Counted from the first letter of the stretch, positions 1 through 9,429 are shown. The stretch is 64,000 nucleotides of DNA from Reticulitermes speratus (GCA_021186555.1 JAJKFL010000004.1:22534406-22598405), one strand, 5' to 3'. The notes: generated by a model not told the origin, from the letters alone. A program made the numbers and translations.

Positions 1-704
1 TAAATGAATATTTTTTAAAACAATCGTAGCGCACAGCTCTGTACACATAGACTTATACAAATTTCTTGCTGTTGTAAACAGTCTAAGATGTAACTAACCC
101 ATGCGAATCGTATGTGTGAACTTTATACACATAGAGGCTAAGAAGAATTAAACGCAGCAACCGTGCGCTTGCTGTGGTGTAATGTTAGACAAAAGTTCAT
201 AAAAACGCATTAAAAGTTGGCGTTAGCTATGCAGGGATCTAAGCTGAGCCTGGTAATGTTGGAACGTTTACATATGTTTATCGCATTGTGTTTGATTTTA
301 TTATCTCACTGTTGTGAACAGTATGAAACAATGGCTCCAAGGATTTTTCTGGTTATGTGTTCACGTAACATATTTGTTGATTCTATAATTATATTAATGT
401 TTTACACATTCAGGCATTAGGGAAATGTACTTTGAGTTTCAAAATCATATCAGTAAAACTCAGGAGATTAAGTACATTCATGAAAATACAACGTATGAAT
501 TGAATGATAATAAATTACATATTTTTTCTTCAAGGTTATACTTCAAGGCTGTTTAATTTGATATGCCTTGGTCATAATTCATTCTTTCCGTAGTTTGTTT
601 TACGAGGATGAAGCCTTTGTGCAGTAAATGTATTAGGAAATCTGTTTATGTAATTGTTTTTTGTGCGGTGTAATTTTTGAACACTTTGTACTTTTCCTTT
701 GAAC
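1..704. other. AT-rich non-coding stretch, nothing assigned
   Basis: I see no repeat family, RNA gene or convincing coding region here. The only open frame (217-420, 67 codons) is short, rich in hydrophobic residues by chance of AT-rich sequence, and has no recognisable motif. Confidence 0.6.
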
Positions 705-721
705 TCACTACCACATTGATT

Positions 722-832
722 TCAGGCTTCTTGGACTTTTGACCCTTGAAGATGGGACCGATACGTCGTCCCAAAACGTCGGTAAACAATTACCACACGA
801 CGCCACGTAATATCCCAGGAGAACGCAGATCT
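722..832 (+). mobile_element. Family H foldback element, internally deleted copy
   Basis: This is a short copy of a repeat seen again near 8.6, 21.5, 34.9, 54.9 and 59.6 kb. It starts with the family end tcaggcttc, jumps to the central part (cccttgaagatggg, then aaaacgtcggtaaac) and ends with the arm containing cacacgacgcc and gcagatctca. The same 16 bases, cactaccacattgatt, precede it (706-721) and follow it (833-848) with one mismatch, which reads as a target-site duplication. The middle (about 741-787) holds a hammerhead-ribozyme-like arrangement with stem II GGGAC/GUCCC; the GAAA box is mutated to AAAA. No protein is encoded. Confidence 0.7.
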
Positions 833-877
833 CACTGCCACATTGATTCCTTTGAAATTAAGAGGGATCTATTCTAC

Positions 878-881
<4 letters not shown>

Positions 882-914
<33 letters not shown>
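882..914. repeat. (AT)n microsatellite
   Basis: An uninterrupted run of alternating A and T of roughly 30 bases, just downstream of the family H copy. Confidence 0.9.
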
Positions 915-916
<2 letters not shown>

Positions 917-988
917 CACTCTTACATTACGCTCTTGATTCATCGGGCTGATGTAGATGGCGATTCTTATGGCGTTGGAGAAATCAGA

Positions 989-1613
989 CTATGATAGAAT
1001 CGAAAGAGGATAGAGGTGAGGTAATTTATGTGACTTAATCGGACAAAGGGAAACAAACTGATGCAGAAACGCGTAAAAGGAAAGAAGAAAGCTAAAGAGT
1101 GGTGGCGAATGAAGGACGCAGATCTTAGTAGGGTATACGATCCAGAATTTCTCCCTGTAGATCATGCAATAAGTATGTTGTTTTTGCACCATGTTTGTCG
1201 TTTCGTTTGAAATATTTTATAAGGTCAATTCTGTTTACTGAAATTTTACTTATTATTAGTAACGAAGACCGTGCCTTTATATCACAGTTCCTAACAGGTC
1301 AGATATGTCCTTACAGACTTCTAAAAACGTTTGCTAATGTGGGACAACTAAAATAAAATTCAGGTATCTCCAATTTGAACGAAGTTTCAGTAAAGCAGAA
1401 AAATTGTTCCGCCATGTAATTGCCTTGTCGAAAAGAAGCTAATTTTTGTAGGCAGATGTGCATCTCACTTTCATAAACACTAAAATAATTTTGTAATTCA
1501 AGAATGTATAATTTATTTATTTTTATCTATTACTTCGAAGGGTTAGTCCACCGTTGTGGTAAGTTTGCTCTTGTAGGAATTACAAGTGAAGTCCGGATAC
1601 TTTTTGAACGAAC
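989..1613. other. Non-coding stretch, nothing assigned
   Basis: AT-rich sequence with no recognisable repeat or gene. The minus-strand open frame at 989-1192 is low-complexity and unsupported. Confidence 0.5.
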
Positions 1614-1664
1614 CAAATATAACAGAGACTATGGACCTGTCGTAAGACAGACTGCGAAGTGAAT
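1614..1664 (+). mobile_element. LINE-B 3' coding end, tiny relic
   Basis: The translation includes YGPVVRQTAK followed by a stop. This matches the C-terminal end YGPVVRQTTE of the LINE-B copy that ends at 13046. Only about 50 bases remain, so it is a 5'-truncated or eroded relic. Identification rests on that within-window match. Confidence 0.55.
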
Positions 1665-2699
1665 GAATGGAGAGTGTTGTGTTTGATTCCAATTGCTGCA
1701 GAACAAATATAGATTGTTTTACGCGAACATTTCGCTGCTCTTTATTTTCTTTATATTCCTTATTACTTGCATGATATATAAAATAGACGCTGCCATTGTC
1801 ACGAATTTATACTAAAATGTTTGTTATATTTTAAACAGCGATACTGGGAGAAAGTAAAAGGATGAGCAATATTTGAGCTTGGAAATTAACGCTACAAACT
1901 TTGAATCATGAATTCTTATTTACAGTAAAATATATCGATTATTTAATTATAATTATTAAAAAACATGAAAAAGTATTTGTAAAAAACAGAGTATTCCAAC
2001 CTTTATGATAATAATTTTTTAAGTGTCTTGGATATTGTGGGCAACACACTTGATCTCGAAGCGATATTAGCCTAAATATATGATGCTTGTATCCATTTTG
2101 GATCTGTGTAGAAACGCTATGACATCACGTTGCCATTAACACGTAAAAGTGCTTGAAATTATATAAGCGAAATTCATTAAGTATGTAAATTATTACAGTG
2201 CCATCATGAACAAAGTCATGAGTCTTTTGACAGCTTGTATGATTACATGACGGTCTGGCACCACCGTGACTGGTTGATACGGAGATCAACAAGTTTGTTT
2301 ACAATTGTAGATAGTGGACTTTGACATACTATTTGAGATATCTGACCTTGTCATACAGTTGGAGATATTTAACTTTGCCATGCAAATGGTTTTGATCCCT
2401 TACAAACTGCGATAATTTTTTGACTTTGACAATAAGTGTGTATATATAGCACTGTAGAAGATTTAAAGTATTAAAGTACCTCTCCAAGAAACTGACTTGA
2501 TGAGATTGGGCGAACTGAATTTATTTGGCTCAGTGTGGGCGCTAGAGTTACGTCATCATAAAAAAAGTCTAATGAAGCTGTGTCATAAAAGACCATTCAA
2601 GAAGAAATCTGCTCCATGGCCTTAGTTATGATGCCACTGTTATCCTGCCAATACTTGTAAATTATTAGAACTTTTTACTGACTGCGCAATTTCGACTAG
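1665..2699. other. Non-coding stretch, nothing assigned
   Basis: AT-rich sequence without an identifiable repeat. A loose internal repetition occurs near 2320-2390: the phrase tttgacatac/tttgccatgc after gagatatttaac-like words, recurring about every 40-50 bases. It is too diverged to call a tandem array. Confidence 0.45.
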
Positions 2700-2741
2700 G
2701 AAATAATATTAATAGGTTGCGATCTCTTTGTATTTCCGCAG

Positions 2742-2879
2742 TTATGTACTGAAGGAACAGGTAATTGTGGAGGTAGGTCTGGAATTGTTCCATTTTATTT
2801 TACAGAAGGACTTGAACCTGTTGAAGAAACTGTAAAACATAAAGCTACTAGAATTAACACATATGAATTCCATGAGTGA
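2742..2879 (+). other. Possible coding relic or terminal exon (45 codons)
   Basis: A good 3' splice acceptor (ctctttgtatttccgcag, ending at 2741) is followed by 45 codons without a stop and then TGA. The translation has balanced composition: it begins LCTEGTGNCGG, continues through FTEGLEPVEETVKHK and ends TYEFHE. It does not look like random AT-rich translation, but I do not recognise a family. A second acceptor-like site (ttttattttacag) lies inside, at about 2804. The frame is also open a little upstream of the acceptor. It could be a last exon, a transposon relic or chance. Confidence 0.2.
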
Positions 2880-3555
2880 ACATTTACTACCTCATACGGG
2901 TACTGGTATAAGCTGGCGATCAGGCCTCCCGAAGGCGTACAGATTTTAGATCTGCCATTACGTGAGTGTTGTCTGAATAGCTTTGTCTTAAAATATGATA
3001 TATCTGTATTGGAATAATCACTGCTTTCAGTGTTAAAAAAAGTGTTTCAAATCTGCGTTCTCGTGTTGGATCAGACAAAAATGTCAGAAAGTTTAGTTAC
3101 TCCTGTATTTAATACACTTTTTTACTTTAAAAGTTATTGATTATTGCCGCCAGGTTATCAGAAATTATCAGAGTTTGGAACCCTTACAAAAAGTCTTCCA
3201 TGGTTTCATGCGGTAGGTTGTAATTCGTGAGGTTTTAAGACTTGCATTCATTCGTGATGTTACATCTTGACATACTGCATGCACTCAACACGTGTTGAGA
3301 ACGGTAAAATAAATTGCCCATGTTAAAATTTATTTGAGGCGGCGTGAGGCAACAAGACTATCATCTATGTAAGTGATTAGATCACATCTGTCTTGTCTTT
3401 ATGATGAAGTCCGTTAGGGCAGGAGACACAGTTCTTGTGAAATCGTGTGTGTGTCGCCATTTGTATGGCGAGGCTGCGATTCTGACGTAGAAACGCTGAG
3501 TGTCTTCCTTTTTAAATAAGCCTACTAGCTGTCGTTGGAGGTCTTTAACCGAGTT

Positions 3556-3613
3556 TACAAGTACTTCTAAGTTCTAGTCATCAAAACGTGACTAGAACTT
3601 ACAAGTACTTGTA
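3556..3613. repeat. 25-bp perfect-but-one hairpin
   Basis: The arms 3556-3580 and 3589-3613 are reverse complements with one mismatch and an 8-base loop (tcaaaacg). A weaker second hairpin follows directly (ctccttac near 3620 against gtaaggag near 3648). No function is evident; it may be the remnant of a small foldback element. Confidence 0.85.
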
Positions 3614-3662
3614 TCAATCTCCTTACAAGTTTTATTAGTCGCTAGTAAGGAGGTCGCTGTAC

Positions 3663-4440
3663 CTGTAAATGCTGAGAAAAATAAGTATATGTGTGAACAG
3701 AATGGTGGACAATATCACAACATGAAGATAGGTGATAAATCCTTTGCAAGATTTGAACACTTCAAATATCTGGAAGCAGTCCCAACAAATCAAAATTGCA
3801 TTTATGAAGAAATTAAGAAAAGCTAAATCAGAGAATTCTTGGTCACATTCAGTGCAGAATATTTTGTTTCCAGTTTGCTATCTACAACTATAAATATTAA
3901 GACATAGAGAACTATGATTTTGCCTTCTGTTTTGAACGGGTGTGAAACTTGGTCTCTCACACTGAGGGAGGAACATAGGGTGAGGAGTTTCGAGAATAGG
4001 TTACTGAGGAAGATATTTGGGTCTAAGAGGGGCGAGGTAACAGGAGAGTGGAGAAGGCTACATAACGAGGAGCTTTATGGTCTGCAGTCCTCACCAAATA
4101 TTATTCGGGCGATCAAATCAAGAAGAATGAGATGGGCGGGACTTGTAGCACGGATGGGGGAGAGGAGAGGTGCATATAGGGTTTTGGTGGGGAAATATGA
4201 GGGAAAGAGACCACTTGAAAGACCTAGGCGTAGATGGGAGGATGATATTAAAATTAATCTTCAAGGAATTTGATTGGGGTCATGGACTGGATTTGTCTGG
4301 CTCAGGATAGGGACAGATGGCGGGGCTGTTGTAAATGAGGCAATGAACCTTCGGGTTCCATAAAATGCGGGGGCTTTCTTGACTAGCTGATGACCTATTA
4401 ACTTCATAAGAAGGACTCTGCTCTATGTAGTTAGTTAGTG
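3663..4440 (+). mobile_element. LINE-A (non-LTR retrotransposon) 3' end
   Basis: This is the best preserved copy of the commonest repeat in the window. It is a 5'-truncated retrotransposon that keeps the last part of the endonuclease/reverse-transcriptase ORF and its 3' UTR. Coding begins with VNAEKNKYM and FEHFKYLEA, breaks at a stop (EEIKKS, then stop), and resumes in another frame. The 3' UTR carries gaaccttcgggttccataaaatgcggg and aaggactctgctctatg, and ends in a (ttag)/(tcag) tail. From memory this resembles RTE-like insect elements; the clade is tentative. Other copies are at 6.6, 13.2, 15.4, 16.8, 26, 28.2, 36, 38.5, 40.9, 47.1 and 59.2 kb. Confidence 0.85.
3914..4273 (+). pseudogene. 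LINE-A reverse transcriptase C-terminal ORF fragment
   Basis: The 119-codon frame contains GCETWSLTLREEHRVRSFENRLL early on, then an [29 protein letters not shown] block (about residues 66-90) and a basic [14 protein letters not shown] block (about 98-112). These are typical of the tail after the reverse-transcriptase domain in arthropod non-LTR elements. The conserved GHVARM is here GLVARM. The catalytic domain lies upstream and is missing, so the protein cannot be active. Sequence before 3914 belongs to the same ORF but is out of frame. Confidence 0.85.
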
Positions 4441-4668
4441 AGTCAGTCAGTCAGTATGTCATCAAATCTTAAATTACTGTGGTGTTGGTTATTACAGAGT
4501 TACAGCAGTAAAGTACATCTATGAGGTTTGATGAAAAGCCTTTAGAAATTTTAAACTCAGGTTGTGTAAAATCGTGAATAAACGCATTATTCGTTACCAG
4601 GGTAATTAATCGCCGCTTCTAGCTACGCTTTTGACAGTTCACAGTTTCACTACGCTGCATTTCTCTTT

Positions 4669-4931
4669 TTTTTTCCTATGGCTCAACAGCCACTTTTCGG
4701 GTGCCTAGGCCTCCTCATTTCGAGGTTTCACGATCACACTTTTTAGACACACCACACTCGGTAGGACTCCTCTGGACAAGAGACCAGCTCGTCGCAGAGA
4801 CCTCTACCTGACAACACACAACACTCACAAGAGACATACATCCATGCCCCCGGTGGGATTTGAACCCACGATCCTAGTAAGCGAGCGGCCGCAAACCCAC
4901 GTCTTAGACCGCACGGACACTGGGATCGGCG
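4669..4931 (-). mobile_element. SINE-A, full-length, with target-site duplication
   Basis: On the minus strand, the 5' end (near 4931) is tRNA-like: a box-A-like segment (gtgcggtctaagacgtgg) and a box B (gggttcaaatccc). These are followed by a body with gtctcttgtgagtgttgtg and ctgcgacgagctgg, and a 3' tail (ggaggcctaggcacc, then gctgttgagcc). A T-run at 4669-4674 is the A-tail in reverse. The bases gcatttctcttt flank it on both sides (4657-4668 and 4932-4943), giving a 12-bp target-site duplication. Pol III transcription and LINE-driven insertion are expected for this type. Confidence 0.9.
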
Positions 4932-5137
4932 GCATTTCTCTTTAGTCCACAATTATTTCTTCAAAAGACATGTAAACTTTGTAGTTGTAACTGACATTAG
5001 GCCTGTATGAAATACGAAGGACGGAGTCGTAACGCTCGACAGTATGTGTTGTGGTGCGTCATACCTCGTGCAGAGTGTTCCTGTTGGGGATGTGGTTGCT
5101 TGTGAACTACAAAATATTACCTTAGGATAATGGAGCC

Positions 5138-5455
5138 GGGGTTGTGTACCCGTATGGTGACTAGACTACGGGTCGGATGACCCGCTTTCGACCCCAGCAG
5201 GGACGATAAATTTTTATGTTCGTATCGCCCAGACCGGATCTGGGTCCGAACCAGCCTCTTGTTCAGTGGTTAAGGTGGGCTGTTTTTCAGGTGGTAAAGC
5301 GGCAGGCGCGTGAGGTTAATCATTCAACCCCATCTATTGCTGATCTGAAGAAAGAGTGAAGGAATATCTCTAACCGCCCCCCCCAAACCCCCCATATGCC
5401 GTAATGGCGTGAACAGGGACAGCTTTCCTCGTTTAACCTTTACCTGAGGATAACA
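5138..5455 (+). mobile_element. SINE-C copy
   Basis: It matches the cleaner SINE-C at 25754-26035. There is a tRNA-like head (gggttgtgtacccgtatggtgactagactacgg as separate blocks, with a decayed box B near cgaccccagcaggg), a middle with gaccggatctgggtccgaac, and a tail with catatgccgtaatggcg and acagggaca. A run of C at about 5367-5374 is internal. No clear target duplication was found. Confidence 0.75.
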
Positions 5456-5621
5456 TAATATAGGCTGTATAAACTATAATATGGCAGCTATTAAAATTAT
5501 GGCTGTGATAAACATTTCCACCTGAGAATCCTGGAAACTAACGGCATTGTATGAACAGTGCAATTGTCATGTGTTGTAATTAAGGCAAACAATGTTCAGA
5601 ATTTTAAGGCCTGTTTTTACA

Positions 5622-5796
5622 GGTAATGGAGCACCGGTGGGATGAAACTGACAGGGGAAAATCGAAGTACTCGGGGGAAGAAAACCTGTCTCAGTGCCAC
5701 TTTTTCCACCACAAATTCCACATGGACTAATCCGGGATCGAACCCGGGCCTCCGCAGTGGGAGGCTGGCGACTAACCGCCTGAGCCATGGCACGGC
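5622..5796 (-). mobile_element. SINE-B copy, 3'-truncated
   Basis: Read on the minus strand it begins near 5796 with a tRNA-like head: ccatggctcaggcggttag, then a perfect box B in gcccgggttcgatcccgg. The body (ggcactgagacagg, agtacttcga, cctgtcagtttcatcccac) ends at gtgctccatta. The tail seen in the copy at 6008-6274 is missing. Open frames on both strands here are accidents of the SINE. Confidence 0.85.
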
Positions 5797-5835
5797 CATC
5801 ATGGAGTTACTGTGCTATGGATTTGTTGGTTAATT

Positions 5836-5999
5836 TAACCCTTAAAGCCAAAGTTTTCTTTATGTATCACCTGGTCTAATAGTAAAAATTCTCTGTTCTG
5901 TCCACAGACTGCATTTATGTGTCGTATATGGATTTTAGAACAGACAGCTTTTATTTCCCTACACAGCGCTAGCTGATTGGTTTGCATAAGCGAGAAGGA
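5836..5999 (-). repeat. Family G repeat, left part (interrupted by SINE-B)
   Basis: The minus-strand translation contains CREIKAVCSKIHIRHINAVCGQNREFLLLD. The repeat at 31062-31285 translates to YKEITVASSEILIQHINSLCCLKAEYFML in the same orientation. The two share nucleotide order throughout. The part after the SINE resumes at 6275-6320. The function is unknown; the open frame may be accidental. Confidence 0.65.
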
Positions 6000-6007
6000 A
6001 TATACTT

Positions 6008-6274
6008 TTTTTTTCTTTTTGCTGGTGAAGGTCCCCGCAGCAGAAGCTACGGACGCACCGTAGCCTTGAGACTTATTGTGCAACCCTTTGATGAAGATGA
6101 TTAGTTTTTTCGTGAGCACCGGTGGAATGAAATGAACGGGGGAAGTACTCGGGGAAAAACCTGTCCCAGTGCGACTTTGTCCACCGCAATCCCCACATGG
6201 GCTGACGAGGGATCGAACCCGGGCCTCCGCGATGAGAGGCTGGCGACTAGCCGCCTAAGCCATGGCACGACCAT
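6008..6274 (-). mobile_element. SINE-B, full-length, inserted into family G
   Basis: The minus strand reads from a tRNA-like head near 6274 (ccatggcttaggcggctag; box B gcccgggttcgatccc) through the shared SINE-B body to a tail with gtccgtagcttctgctgcgg and an A-rich end (T-run at 6008-6020). The target duplication atatactt is at 6000-6007 and 6275-6282. The related repeat at 31 kb lacks the SINE at exactly this point. Confidence 0.88.
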
Positions 6275-6320
6275 ATATACTTACTGCGCGGTACGAACTG
6301 TACCTTTAAATACAGTTTAG
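6275..6320 (-). repeat. Family G repeat, right part
   Basis: Bases after the SINE (tactgcgcggtacgaactg, then tttaaata) line up with tactgcgcaataggaacta and tttaaata at about 31249-31280, where the repeat is uninterrupted. Confidence 0.6.
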
Positions 6321-6559
6321 TTTAATCTTCGTCTTTAAAGAGTCAGTAAAACTATTATAATAAATTTTAAACGATTTAAGAATAACCGGACTTTACTGTT
6401 AACTATTACAGATAACGGATACTACAGGATGTTAGGGGACCGCCCTGTTGTACAATACCTTTCGGTCTGATTGAAATACATTACTATTAACTTACTGGAT
6501 TTGGTACGGTCATGTCCACTACGGAGGAGGAGTTATTTAAATTACTACTTATTTTGAAC

Positions 6560-6990
6560 TAATTAACTCCATGGAGCAGAGTCCTTCTTGAGAAGCTAAC
6601 AGGTCGTCAGCTAGTCAAGAAATTCCCCGTGTTTTATGGAACCCGAAGGTTCATTACCGCACTCATAAGAGCCCGCCACCTGTCCCTATCCTGAGCCATA
6701 TCAACCCAGTCCATGGATTGATATGGCTCAGGATAGGGACAGATTAGTGGGTCCCTTGTCACCACGGCATGGCGCGTCCTCGGGTTGCGGATGGAGGAAC
6801 GGCCTCCGAATATGAAGGGTAGCTGCGAATATGCAGTCTCGGACAGCCGACAAGGGGTGGTCCTCCAGCTTGGAGGTTGGGCGAGGTGCTAACAACTCCT
6901 CACCGTAAAAAATTACCATGTTACGTAACACTACAAAGAGCCTCGGACCTGGACTGATTCTTTGGTACGACTTATTTTGAACATAAAACT
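6560..6990. mobile_element. LINE-A rearranged composite (3' end inverted against 5' region)
   Basis: From 6560 to about 6710 this is the LINE-A 3' end on the minus strand (ccatggagcagagtccttc through ccgaaggttcatt to cctgtccctatcctgagcc). At 6680-6703 and 6717-6740 a 24-base segment is repeated in opposite orientation around the 13-base spacer cccagtccatgga. Downstream, plus-strand sequence (atggcgcgtcctcgggttgc, ggaggaacggcctccgaata, ggtggtcctccagcttgg) is, from memory, what precedes the endonuclease ORF in this LINE group. The piece is therefore a composite of 3' and 5' LINE segments, possibly from twin priming or two insertions. Confidence 0.6.
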
Positions 6991-7220
6991 TAAATATGAA
7001 GAAACAATTTTTACAAATCCGCGTCCGAATATGAAATGCCGTTACATTTTTAATAATATTCTACAATTATACATTTTATATATTACATTATGTGTTTTAA
7101 CAGCACTATTACATTAGCTTCGTGTAACAATTCAGGTTACACGTGTTAGTCGTACAGCAAATCAGCGTGGGACTAATAGCGCAACTGCAGTGTTTCTGTC
7201 ATATCGCACTCATTCTCAGT
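6991..7220. other. AT-rich non-coding stretch
   Basis: Nothing recognisable; very AT-rich at 7020-7120. Confidence 0.5.
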
Positions 7221-7226
7221 ACTCAC

Positions 7227-7540
7227 TTTATAATCCTCTCCATGATGTTGCTAAATAAGCTGGCAAGGGCATCGTCCTGAAGAAGCGACCAGCCCACTTG
7301 TGATGGCACATCCGATTGAAGTCTGCAGTAACTGATGACGTAAATCAGCGAGGTCATGGTGTTCATGCTGAGCCCTACCGAGCAGACTGCAGGTACTTGC
7401 CTGTATGGAAGATACTGCAAGCGCCTGTGGGGTTGCGCATTTTGCTCTATCCAAGTATTTGTGTACACGAGCATAGGCTCCAGGGAATGGACTGGAGTGG
7501 AAATATTTAGTTCTGCACGGAGAATCTGTTGCCTTCTTGC
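7227..7540 (-). other. Candidate protein-coding exon, minus strand
   Basis: A locally less AT-rich block has a 120-codon minus-strand frame with well-mixed composition: RRQQILRAELNIST, then EPMLVYTNTWIEQN, then SLIYVISYCRLQSD, QVGWSLLQDDALASLF and ending SNIMERII. The frame runs straight into a consensus 5' splice donor, gtgagt (the complement of 7221-7226), just before its stop. A clear acceptor is not obvious; several weak AGs lie at 7540-7570. I do not recognise the family. A second minus-strand frame is also open over the same bases, which weakens the case. It could be a real exon of an unknown gene, a repeat relic or chance. Confidence 0.3.
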
Positions 7541-7589
7541 AAGTTGTACTTCGTAGGAGTAACACACAGATACCACATATATCATGTAC

Positions 7590-8609
7590 TTTTTTTTTCA
7601 CGTTCTCAATAAATAGTCGCAGTTTTCTCAAATAAATATTTACAGCTCAGAAACAGTTTTAAAACTGAACAAAGACAGTCGTGTTACTAGTGTAAACATA
7701 TGGCCAAATTTTCAAGTGGCGTAATTTTTAAATCATAAATTGTTAAGACCTTTTAGTCAATAAAGATCTTTTTTCTTTTACGTAAATTAAGAACGGTACG
7801 TGAAGTATCCATTACGTTTGTAGTAAACATATATAAGTGTGTGTAATTGTAAGTATCTCATGTGTTTTAAATGTCTGATATAAATCCAACAAACTGCACT
7901 TGCGCTATCAAAGAACAAATCATACGCACAATATTAAACCCAAATTACTTTAATTTCTCTAATAAGTTTTACAAACTTTTGGAAGGTGTTGTCGTGGATT
8001 CCCCTATATCGGGCTTAGTAGCTGAGATATTTCTTCAGTAATATGAAAATGTAACAGTAGAACCATGCTATCGAAACTAAAAATATTATGTTTTATGATA
8101 GAAATGTGGATGACATCTTGATAATCTTTGACCACACAAAAATTACAGCTGAAGAAATAGTAATTAAGATAAATAACCTTCTTCGCAACATAGAATTTAA
8201 ACTTAAATACGAAGAATAAGAGAGTATAAGTTTTATGGACCTCTTAATCATCAACTGCTAGTGAATTTTGTTGGACTTACAGGCCTTTCATTTATTGTCT
8301 GATGCGCGGAAAATATGGAAAACGTTGTGTCTTAAACGAAATGTTTAAACTTATTATAAAAAGCATATTTTGAATCACAATTAGCCACAGGTTCTTTTGT
8401 TCGTTTTAGTTTCCCGTTGCAGTCGCGTTTAGTTTGACTATAACTTTTATTCGTAATTAGGCACATATTTACCTTTAAAAATGTAATTAACAGAGTGTAT
8501 CGGCCTATATGGTGTTTCGCGTGCCTACCTTTAATTATGCAGTCTTTAAACACAAGTACTAATTACACACTTCACCGTAAATATAGATATCATACACTAT
8601 ATACCACTA
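7590..8609. other. AT-rich non-coding stretch, nothing assigned
   Basis: No repeat or gene is recognised. The segment 8095-8225 gives a short retroelement-like frame with stops (RNVDDILIIFDHTKIT, then EEIVIKINNLLRNIEFKLKYEE). This resembles the region after the YVDD box of reverse transcriptases of the Penelope/LINE type (VDDI followed by LN-type helix and LKFT/E). It is a possible eroded reverse-transcriptase relic. Confidence 0.4.
8090..8225 (+). pseudogene. Possible reverse-transcriptase relic (YVDD-like region)
   Basis: The plus-strand translation reads YDRNVDDILIIFDHTKITAEEIVIKINNLLRNIEFKLKYEE and then stops. In reverse transcriptases the catalytic box (Y/F)xDD is followed by a hydrophobic strand and, after about 20-30 residues, by a helix with LN and then (I/L)xFT-E. 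The spacing and residues here fit that pattern: the box reads RNVDD (Y replaced by N), followed by ILII, then INNLLRNIEFKLKYEE. Only about 40 codons remain and flanking frames are broken. Penelope-like RTs are one possible source, but family assignment is not possible by eye. Confidence 0.4.
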
Positions 8610-8815
8610 TTTATATGTTGAGATCTGCGTTCTTCTGGGATATCACGCGGCGTCATGTGGTAATTGTTCACCGACGTTTCGGGACAACGTTTCGGTCCAT
8701 CTTCAAGAGTCAAGATTCCCGAAACGTCGATGAGCAATTACCACACGACGCCGCGTAATATCACAGAAGAGCACAGATCTCATCAACATAGCGGCAGAAG
8801 CCTAAAATCAAGGTA
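8610..8815. mobile_element. Family H foldback element, near-complete
   Basis: It is a self-complementary element. The left arm (gagatctgcgttcttctggg, then gcggcgtcatgtggtaatt, then ccgacgtttcgggac) is mirrored by the right arm (gtcccgaaacgt-like core, then aattaccacacgacgccgcg, then agagcacagatctc). The right end extends to gcggcagaagcctaaaatca, matching the family end tcaggcttccgccgcg in reverse. The minus strand of the left arm (8668-8712) has the hammerhead-like order: CUUGAAGA, U, stem GGAC/GUCC, GAAACGUC. No coding capacity. Confidence 0.8.
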
Positions 8816-9429
8816 TTTGTATATTTGTATGGAGTGAGTACGAATAGACTAAGAACGTGAAAGTAAAATAAAAACGCAGAAACGCGATATGCACATGGAG
8901 TTCGCACCATTTGTGAGAGCAACTCATAAACTTTACCAGGCTAGCGTGATCTGTCGTCCTCTCTAAACTGAAAAGGCAGTAATATCCACCAATTATCTGA
9001 CTATCCTTTTTTTGTTGCATCTGTCCGCAGTTAGAGAAGCTACAGCCTGAAAATGCAATGGCCAGCATCAGCGGTTTAAAGGACGTAATTGCTCTTGACG
9101 TCAGTAGAGTTGATGTTGAAATGTTGCAGCGCACCTGGTGATGTAAACATGTACATAATTTACGTGTAAAACATTCTACCGTTGTTGAATGCCCTAAACC
9201 CAGAAGCAAACTTCGTGATTTACTCTCACAATTGTGTAAAGCTCGCGTATGTGTTTAATTTTTGTATACTTTATTTTGTGTGAAATTTGTAAAGAATTGT
9301 GTTCGCCTGTCACGCATGCACGTCAAATCTCACTACATAAATCAGTGGCTGAATTTAAGTTACTTCTGTTGCGCTATCGAGGTTTTCGTATCGCCTCAGC
9401 CAGTTAATTAGTATCCTATTTAGTGAGAA
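8816..9429. other. Non-coding stretch, nothing assigned
   Basis: A 133-codon minus-strand frame (8808-9209) overlaps the end of the family H copy and has no recognisable motif. I regard it as accidental. No other structure was seen. Confidence 0.45.

Noticed and set aside
4860-4931. tRNA gene (box A and box B on the minus strand)
   Set aside because: It is the head of SINE-A, followed by a SINE body, a tail and target duplications. The same holds for tRNA-like segments at 5.75, 6.23, 14.5, 25.8, 46.1, 48.8, 55.5 and 63.2 kb.
5567-5833. Overlapping frames reading MAQAVSRQPP- or MKLTGENRST-like
   Set aside because: They are translations of SINE-B in either direction; the same peptides recur at 63.1-63.4 kb.
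8808-9209. 133-codon minus-strand frame
   Set aside because: It overlaps the end of a family H element and shows no motif or splice context.
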